Source of the DNA: Camellia lanceoleosa | Lineage: Eukaryota; Streptophyta; Magnoliopsida; Ericales; Theaceae | NCBI GenBank assembly: GCA_025200525.1 | Contig: CM045761.1 | Location: 137,456,223-137,520,222, forward strand | DNA length: 64,000 nucleotides | Reading direction: 5' to 3' | Shown here: positions 57,055-64,000 of the stretch, one piece after another | Layout of the letters: each line of letters starts with the position of its first letter | Position numbering within the stretch: position 1 is the first letter of the stretch | The notes under the pieces: generated by a model | The model's input: only the letters and a program-made list of their open reading frames with translations | What the model was told of the DNA's origin: nothing | Database searches by the model: none | Program-made: the position numbers and the translations under genes

Positions 57055-57352
57055 TTACATATGTAAAATTTCTAATAACATAAAGAAAACTTTCTAAAAT
57101 AAGAGCCATTTAAATTGTAATTTAAAATGAAACTTCTACACAATTTTTCCCCTCGTTAAAGTTCATTTAAAAAAAAAAAAAAATTCCTTTAAAAATCTAA
57201 ATTGTGTATGCACAAGGTCACATTTAGCATGATTTATTTTCCAATTACCACTAAAACCATATGAATGTTTCAGTGTTGGCATGACCCTAATATTTGGCCA
57301 CTTAGATTAAACAAAACAATTACATAAACATTAGGTCTATATAAAATTGAGT

Positions 57353-57490
57353 AATGTTAGAGACTCCAAATAATTTACTAAACTTTTCATATGGGTGTGA
57401 GCCCCACACACATATAGGTTTATGTGAGTCCCACACTCATATGAAAGATTCGCTATAATATTTGATAAATTATTTGAGATCCCTAACATT
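57353..57490. mobile_element. Palindromic MITE (138 bp)
   Basis: AATGTTAG..ACTCCAAATAAT pairs with ATTATTTGAGATCCCTAACATT; inner arms CTTTTCATATG / CATATGAAAG also pair. Superfamily not assigned. Confidence 0.6.
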
Positions 57491-58013
57491 TTCCCATAAA
57501 AATTATGAGGCTTGGCTTGGAGCAATTATACAACATAATGAGAAAGCCAAGTGTTTCATGTACACTCTCTCTCACTCACACACACGAGGAGAGAAAAAAA
57601 AAAAAAAAAGTCAGTGTTTTAACACACGATTGCTTTTGAAGACACATATTCTTACAATTCAACAAACAAAATAAGAAATGACATGTTCGTTACATGAACT
57701 CTATCTCTATTTTTTTAATATTAAATTCCAATTCCATTGAGAAGAAAATTCATATCAACCTAAGAATTTTTCTTACATTATGCATAAAATCGCAAAATAG
57801 AAATTCTCTATGACCCAACTAAATACTGAACAGAAAAAATACAAAAAAAATGAGAGACTGTTCATCAACATTTAAGATAAATATGTAAAGTAATATATTT
57901 GTGGAGGAATAAATCGAGACACAATAAAAGAGAAATAGTGGGAAGGACAAGGAGTTGAGGGGAAGAGAAAATGCCCAAGAAAAATAATTAGTTCTTTAAT
58001 GTTTGTAAAGATT
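57491..58013. other. AT-rich intergenic sequence
   Basis: Contains a CT/CA-rich patch and an A18 run near 57594-57610. No gene seen. Confidence 0.5.
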
Positions 58014-58110
58014 CACTACTAAAAAAGAGGGTTTTCAAGTCGGTTGTATGCCGTTGCAAATAGCATATTTGTCGATCCAAAAAGTTTTTGTGGCAACGCT
58101 ACGACAGCAA
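58014..58110. mobile_element. CACTA-like left terminus, interrupted
   Basis: CACTACTAAAAAAGAGGG matches the terminal type of the 7408-30266 element (CACTACTAAAAAAAGCAC), followed by CCGTTGCAAATAGC-type subterminal text. After 97 bp it is cut by a second, different CACTA end at 58111. Confidence 0.6.
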
Positions 58111-58870
58111 CACTACAAGAATTTTCACTTTTGGCGACTAAATGTTTAGTCGCTAAAAGTTAATTTTTAGTCGCCGAAGGGTTTCAGCGACTAAATTATT
58201 TCATCACAACATTAGTCGTGGAAGAGTTGTCGGGAAAGGTAAGTGGCGACTAAAATTATTTTAGGCATTCAATTGTCGAATAAATTTTCAGTCGCCAAAA
58301 GGTTGGACATAAAATTAAATTAGTGCATTTTCGGCGACCAATTTTTTTGTTGCCAAAAGCTTCAGTTATTTTTAATGGCTAAACATTTAGTCGGGAAAAA
58401 AAATTTTAGCTACTAAATATATTAGTTGTCTAAAGTAAATAGTTGTGTTTTGGCTACTAACATTTTAGTTGCTTAAAGTCAAAGTTTTTTGGCTACTAAA
58501 AGTTTAGTTGCCTAAAGTCCAACATTTTTTGCTACTAAAATTTTAGTCGGCAAATAGTTATTGCTTTGGCTAATAAACATTTGGTCGCCTAAAGTCTCAC
58601 ATTTTTTGCTACTAAATTTTTAGTCGGCAAAAGTGTTTTTAGTCTTCAGTTTTTGTTTTTAGCGACAAAATATTTTACTCACCAAATGTTTGATTTTCTT
58701 TTGGCTACAAAACTTTTAGTCGCCAAATCTTTACTTTTCTTTTGGCTACAAAATTTTTAGTCGCCAAATGTTTGATTTTTTTTTTGCTACAAAACTTTTA
58801 GTCGCCCAAACTATTTTTCCAATTTCTTTTTAGCTACTAATTATTTAGTCGCCAAAAACATTATATTATG
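58111..58870. repeat. CACTA subterminal repeats (TTTAGTCGCC type)
   Basis: TTTTAGTCGCCAAA and variants (AGTTGCCTAAAG, AGTCGGCAAA) recur well over ten times, spaced roughly 40-60 bp, mostly in one orientation with a few inverted near the end. In En/Spm such repeats bind the TNPA-type protein; here this is inferred. Confidence 0.8.
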
Positions 58871-59719
58871 TTTTATCGCAAAATTATAATTTCTCCACAA
58901 CCTATCTATATTCCATGCAACGTGTAATACGTTTATAAACAAAATGATACATATACTATTAATCATTCCACAATCTGCATCCGTATACAAAAAAATAAAT
59001 AACTTTAATTGTCAAAATCCATACAAACCAACTATTATCCAAACTAAAATAATAATTCTATACAAAATATAGAATCATACAAAAATCAAAGCTCTCCAGA
59101 TACAAAAAATATATTTACTACCATGCGAAACGACCATTTGGTATGGTACAAATTACCATCGTAATTTTTATCACGACAAAAGGTAATGTATGTACCGCGA
59201 CAAAAGTTTTTCTATAGACCATGACAAAAGGTCATATACGTATGCCGACAAATGGTCATATATGTACTACGACACAAGGTGATCTATGTACCACGCTAGT
59301 CATTATCTGTTAGTTGCCAAAAGTTTTCTATATCAGTAAGAGTGAACTATACAAAAGCTGAGGATGATAAAAGTATTATATTAGTTCTATAGAAAAGTGA
59401 AATTTTTTCTCCATACACCAAAACGGATTATCCACAAATTCACGCAACAAAGCCATCTACCAAAAAAAAAAAAAAACATTAGAATTTGTTACAAAATATC
59501 AATTTAGTCAGCCATAGGGAACATGTTGTAACATGCATTTAAGGTAAAACAATCTAGAAATGTCTTCTTGAAAATAAAAGCATATATATATATATGTATC
59601 ATGCAATATTTATTTCAACCAACTGCACAAACAATATAATATATAATTGCTTTGTCATATAAATATACGAAAGCAATTATTAGAATATGGATGTTATTTT
59701 CATAAAGTTGTCGCTCTTA
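58871..59719. other. Spacer inside the CACTA element
   Basis: AT-rich, with short CGACAAAAGGT(A/C)AT-type repeats (about 59173-59285) and (TA)n near 59582-59595. No coding sequence. Confidence 0.5.
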
Positions 59720-62410
59720 AAACTAAGTGTTACGCATTTTTCAACTAAGTGTAAGGCATTTTTGGCTCTAACTCCCAGCTTACGGGCTTGAAATTTTTTT
59801 TATTTGTTGTCACAAGTCCTATTTTCCACGGGAAAGCTGTTCATGATAGCCATACTATTGTACGGGGGTTGTTTTCAATTTTCAACCCCGGAAAGCCCTT
59901 TTTCGACTAAGTTTAAAGCATATTTGGCTCTAACTCCCACCCTACGGGTCCGAATTACATTCCGTCATTTGTCACAAGTCCTATTTGTCAAGGGAAAACC
60001 GTTCGTGAAAGCCACACGGTGATTCGGGAACTGTTTTAAATTTTCGCTCCCGGTTGTCGACTAAGTTTAAGGCGTTTTTGGCTAAAACTCCAAGCCTACG
60101 GGTCCTAATTACGTTCTGTCTACTGTCACAGGTCGTAATTTTCATAGGGAAGTTGTCTGTGAGAGCCATATGGTGGTTCGGAGGCTGTTTTGAATTTTCG
60201 CCCCTGGAACACCCTTTTTCGACTAAGTTTAAGACATATTCGGCTCTAACTCCCAATTTACGGGTCCGAACTACATTCCGTCAGTTGTCACAAGTCTTAT
60301 TTGTCAAGGAGAAGCTAACTGTGAGAGTCATACAGTGGTTTGGGGGCTGTTTTGAATTTTCTACCTCAGAACGCCCTTTTGCGACTAAGTTGAAAGTGTA
60401 TTCGGCTCTAACTCCAAAACTACGAGCCCAAATTACATTATGTCAAGTCCTATTTGTCGAGGGAAAGCTGTCTGTGAGAGCTACACGGTGGTTTGGGGGC
60501 TGTTTTGAATTCTCCTCCCTCCCCCCCAAAATGCCCTTTTTCGATTAAGTTTAAGGCATTTTCAGCTCAAACTCCAAGCCTACGGGTCCTAATTACATTC
60601 CGTCTTTTGTCACAGGTCGTAATTGTCATGAGGAAGCTGGTCGTGAGAGCCACACGGTGGTTTGGGGGCTGTTTTGAATTTTTGTCTCCAGAACGCCATT
60701 TTTCAACTAAGTTTAAAGCGTATTCGGCTCTAACTCCCAATCTACGAGTCCAAATTACATTCCGTCATTTGTTATAAGTCCTATTTGTCAAGGGGAAGCT
60801 ATTCGAGAGAGCCATACAGTGGTTCAGGGACTTTTTTAAATTTTCACCCCCAGAATGCCCTTTTTCAACTAAGTTTAAGGCGTATTCGACTCTAACTTCT
60901 AACCTATGAGTTCGAATTATATTCCGTCTATTGTCACAAGACCTATTTTTTAAGAGAAAGTTGTCTGTGAGAGCCACACTATGGTTTGGGGGCTGTTTTA
61001 AATTTTTGCCCCCCCTGAATGCCTTTTTTCAACTAAATTTAAGGCGTATTCGGCTCAAACTCCTAACCTACGGGTCCGAATTACATTCTGTCAGTTGTCA
61101 CAAGTCCTATTTGTCAAGGGGACGCTATTTGTGAGAGCCACATAGTGGTTTGAAGACATTTTTGAATTTTCTCAACCAGGACATCCTTTTTTGATTAAGT
61201 TTAAGGCATTTTTGGCTCAAACTCCAAGCCTACAGGCTCTAATTACCTTCCGTGTATTGTCATAGATCCTAATTGTCATGGGAAAGTTGTCCATGAAAGT
61301 CACATGGTGGTTTGGGGGCAGTTTTGAATTTTCGTCCCCAGAACGCACTTTTTCGACTAAGTTTAAGGCGTATTCGGCTCTAACTCCCAACGTACTGGTC
61401 CAAATTACATTTCATCAGCTATCACAAGTCCTATTTTTCAAGGGGAAGCTATTCATGAAAGCACAAGATGGTTTGGGGGCTGTTTTGAATTTTCGCCCCC
61501 CCGAACTCCCTTTTTCGACTAAGTTTATGGCGTATTCGACTTTAACTCCGAATCTACGGATCCGAATTACATTTCGTCAGTTGTCACAAGTCCTATTTGT
61601 TTAGGGAAGTTGTCCTTGAGAGTCACGTGGTGATTTAGGGGCTGTTTTGAATTTTCGCTCCCGGAATGCCCTTTTTCGACTAAGTTTAAGGCGTATTCGG
61701 CTCTAACTCCTAACCTACGGGTCCGAATTACATTCTATCAGTTGTCACAAGTCCTATTTCTCAAGGGAAAGTTGTCTGTGAGATTCATATGGTGGTTCGG
61801 GGGATGTTTTGAATTTTTGCCCCTGGAATGTCCTTTTTCGATTAAGTTTAAGGCATTTTTGACTCAAACTCCAAGCCTACAGATCCTAATTACATTTCGT
61901 CTATCGCCACAGGTTCTACTTGTCATAGGGAAGCTATCCATGAGAGCCACATGGTGGTTCATGGGCTGTTTTGAATTTTTATCCAGGAACGCCCTTTTTC
62001 GACTAAATTTAAGATGTATTCGGCTCTAACTTCCAATTTACGGATCCGAATCAGTTTTCACAAGTCCTATTTATCAAGAGGAAGCTGTTCGTGAGAGTCA
62101 CACAGTGGTTCGAGGGCTGTTTTGAATTTTCACTCCCGAAATGCCCTTTTTCGACTAAGTTTAAGGTGTTTTTGGCTCTAACTCCAAGCCTACGGGTCCT
62201 AATTACATTCCTTTTATTTTCACAAGTCGTAATTGTGATAGGGAAGCTGTCCGTGAGAGCCACACAATGGTTCGAGGGCTGTTTTGAATTTTTGCCTCTA
62301 GAATGCCTTTTTTCGATTAAGTTTAAGGCGTTTTTGGCTCAAACTCCAAAGCCTACGAGTCCTGATTACATTCCGCATGTTATCACAAGTCCTAATTACA
62401 TTTCGCCAAG
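59720..62410. repeat. 162-bp tandem array (~16 units) with two unit types
   Basis: CGACTAAGTTTAAGG or a near copy recurs at 59904, 60058, 60220, 60382, 60542, 60704, 60866, 61030, 61192, 61354, 61516, 61677, 61839, 62000, 62152 and 62314; spacing is mostly 160-164 bp, with two short units of 152-154. Type A has CGTATTCGGCTCTAACTCCC; type B has CGTTTTTGGCTCAAACTCCAAGCC. Because 162 is divisible by three, several frames stay open for two or three units, which explains the repeated-looking open frames on both strands. I see no evidence that they are genes. Confidence 0.92.
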
Positions 62411-62429
62411 TGGCGGCGGGCACCCATAT

Positions 62430-63796
62430 AGCCTATCTTAATTCACAGACACTGAGATGATGCATCCATGTTACAATTAGGGCAAACCAAGTAACTTTTT
62501 GTAGTCCAACCAGACATGGTAACCATATGTGGGGAAGTCATTGATGATCCACATGACTGCTCCATGCATTTTAAATATTTGACCATTTGAGGTATCATAT
62601 GTTTGCACACCATGCTCCCACAAATTCATTAACTCCTTAACTAATGGTTGCAAGTAAACATCGATGTTTCTTCCAGGGGCGGATGGACCGGGAATAAGCA
62701 TTGACATCATCAGAAATGGCTCTTTGATATACTTCCATGGGAGAAGATTGTAAGGCATTAAGAGTACGGGTTACATGTTGTACGATGTGCTCATATTTGC
62801 AAATGGATTGAAACCATCCGTGGCAAGCCCTAACCATACATTTCAGGGTTCCACAGAAAACGTAGTATGTTGCATATCAAAGTCCTTCCATGCCTGACCA
62901 TCGGCTGGATACCTTACCATTCCATCAGCCACACGCTTCTCTTTGTGCGATCTTATATCTGCGGCAGTTTTTTTGACATGTACAATCTCTTCAACCTTTT
63001 AAAGGAAAATACCTCAATATTTTGTGAGAAATCTTTTTACCACTCTCATTGTTGAACTTGTATCTAGACTCCTTACATGTAGGGCAATTCTCTAATTTTG
63101 CGTTGTCCTTCCAAAACAAAATACAATCATTCTTGCATGCATGAATGGCCTCGTATCCCAAACCCAATTCACGTAAGAACTTTTTCACTTCATAAAGGGT
63201 CCATGGAATAGTTTTATCACACTTTGGGAGAATGTCTTTGAAAATTTGCATAACCATACCGAAAGATTTGTTGCTTCATTTATTGTAAACCTTAATATGA
63301 AGCATCTTAATAACGAAGGACAACATAGAGAACTTTTCACACTTCGAGTATATTTTGCGTCGAGCATCATCAAATAACCTAATGAACTTCACTAAATTTT
63401 CTCTCTCCGGGCTATTAGGTTCTTCATCGGTATGATCATCCATGAGGTCACTCATGTAAATCTCTTCCAACATAATAAACAACTCGCCCAAATTATCATC
63501 AATATCAAAATTTGTAGCTCCATCTCTTTCACCATCATCATTTGACACACTATGACACAATGGAACATGTTCCCCGTGGTGCACCCAAGTTCTATAAGAA
63601 CACGCGATTCCTGTTCGAATCAAGTGCAGCCATACAACTTATCGACTATGTTTTGTGCCATTCAAGCAATTGACACACGGACAACGAATGTCATGTGGGC
63701 CTAAATCCTTCTAGAAAAGTCAATAAATGACTTAACACCTTGTTGGTACTCTTTACTTTTCAACCTATCTTTTATCATCATCCAACTCTTGTCCAT
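62430..63796 (-). pseudogene. CACTA TNP2-type transposase, decayed
   Basis: The probable start is MDKSWMMIKDRL (ATG at 63796), typical of the transposase-associated N-terminal domain, with CPCVNCLNGTKHS and TWVHHGE following in different frames. Next come LGELFIMLEEIYMSD, KFSMLSFVIKMLHIK, then LYEVKKFLRELGLGYEAIHA and CPTCKESRYK. Downstream, the core reads DGMVRYPADGQAWKDFD, stop, NVWLGLATDGFNPF, stop, then PYNLLPWKYIKEPFLMMSML and IPGPSAPGRNIDVYLQPL. A frameshift near 62505 separates the last conserved piece (SGWTTKSYLVCPNC). The coding match ends at about 62440, beside the 162-bp array. The enzyme cuts and joins CACTA ends; this copy is inactive. Confidence 0.85.
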
Positions 63797-63915
63797 CTTT
63801 TGAACCCTACAAGTCAAGCAAAGATTAACCTAGGAATGGACAACAAATAAACAAAAATACTCCACAATGGAATTGCGTATCTTTTATCATCATCAAACTC
63901 TTGTACATCTTTTTC
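63771..63915. repeat. 108-bp spaced direct repeat upstream of the transposase
   Basis: ATCTTTTATCATCATC(C/A)AAC followed by TCTTGT(C/A)CATCTTTT occurs at about 63771 and 63879. The first copy overlaps the transposase start codon region, so part of the 5' coding end is duplicated into the upstream flank. Confidence 0.75.
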
Positions 63916-64000
63916 GATAAAAGTTTTAGTTTTCACTTATTTGCAACATAGATTAAATTTTGGAAATACATGGTTTAGGGATTGTATTCAAAAGTTAGGT
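63916..64000. other. Upstream flank of the CACTA transposase to the window edge
   Basis: AT-rich. Expected to hold the promoter; nothing specific can be supported. Confidence 0.4.

Larger units (their letters stand above)
58111..64000 (-). mobile_element. CACTA (En/Spm-type) element, partial, with decayed transposase
   Basis: Left end CACTACAAGAATTTTCACTT followed by TTGGCGAC. A dense subterminal region, a spacer, a 162-bp tandem array and a TNP2-type transposase gene on the minus strand follow; the other end lies beyond the window. The transposase reads toward the 58111 end, so that end is the 3' side of the element. The C-terminal part of the transposase and any second gene are missing where the array stands. 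Confidence 0.75.

Noticed and set aside
59804..62441. Repeated 54-residue 'proteins' on both strands across the 162-bp array
   Set aside because: The unit length is a multiple of three, so frames stay open by chance on both strands; stops and frame changes interrupt every few units.
1..64000. tRNA, rRNA and microRNA genes
   Set aside because: No cloverleaf or rRNA core was recognised by eye; hairpins found belong to MITEs or repeats. A covariance-model scan would be needed to exclude small RNAs.

Overview
The window is plant nuclear DNA, most likely from a core eudicot. The gene-poor right half is strongly AT-rich. The repeats are typical plant families: a Tat-lineage Ty3 element with two RNase H domains, an Ogre/Tat-like element with 4-kb LTRs, a plant L1-type LINE with a C-terminal RNase H, several CACTA-type termini, a TNP2-type transposase, and many MITEs. 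I found no bacterial operons, rRNA, tRNA or CRISPR. Only two small loci look like possible host genes.

Layout. (1) 1-7095: a decayed Ty3 element on the minus strand (gag end, protease, RT, RNase H, second RNase H, integrase), with a plus-strand ORF block downstream of pol, and a palindromic MITE beside its truncated end. (2) 7408-30266: a non-autonomous CACTA-like shell with CACTACTA... / ...TAGTAGTG ends. An 18.98-kb retroelement (10628-29608, 5-bp target duplication TCAAC) sits inside it. That element has three LTRs (LTR1, LTR2, LTR3), one internal domain with only a broken gag, and a scar where a second internal domain appears to have been deleted between LTR2 and LTR3. (3) 30267-33700: a small MITE, a small gene on the minus strand (31228-31479), a 169-bp satellite arranged as a large inverted repeat immediately upstream of that gene, a short minisatellite and an isolated CACTA terminus. 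(4) 34001-39852: an almost complete L1-type LINE with one nonsense codon in each ORF and a 42-bp poly(A) tail. (5) 40065-40286: a paralogue of the first small gene on the plus strand; a broken third copy lies near 48.2 kb. (6) 40.3-58 kb: AT-rich intergenic DNA with MITEs (PIF/Harbinger-like with TAA/TTA duplications, a MULE-like one with a 9-bp duplication, hAT-like ones), a probable LTR relic, short tandem duplications and homopolymers. (7) 58014-64000: two nested CACTA left ends. The inner element carries subterminal TTTAGTCGCC-type repeats, a 162-bp tandem array of about 16 units, and a decayed TNP2 transposase entering from the right edge.

The order of events can be partly read: the CACTA-like shell was present before the large LTR element entered it, and the latter then rearranged into a three-LTR form. 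The most distinctive structures are the three-LTR element with its microhomology scar, the codon-phased 162-bp array with higher-order A/B subunits, the inverted satellite abutting a gene promoter, and the three-locus small-protein family. All family assignments come from reading motifs by eye; no database search was run.
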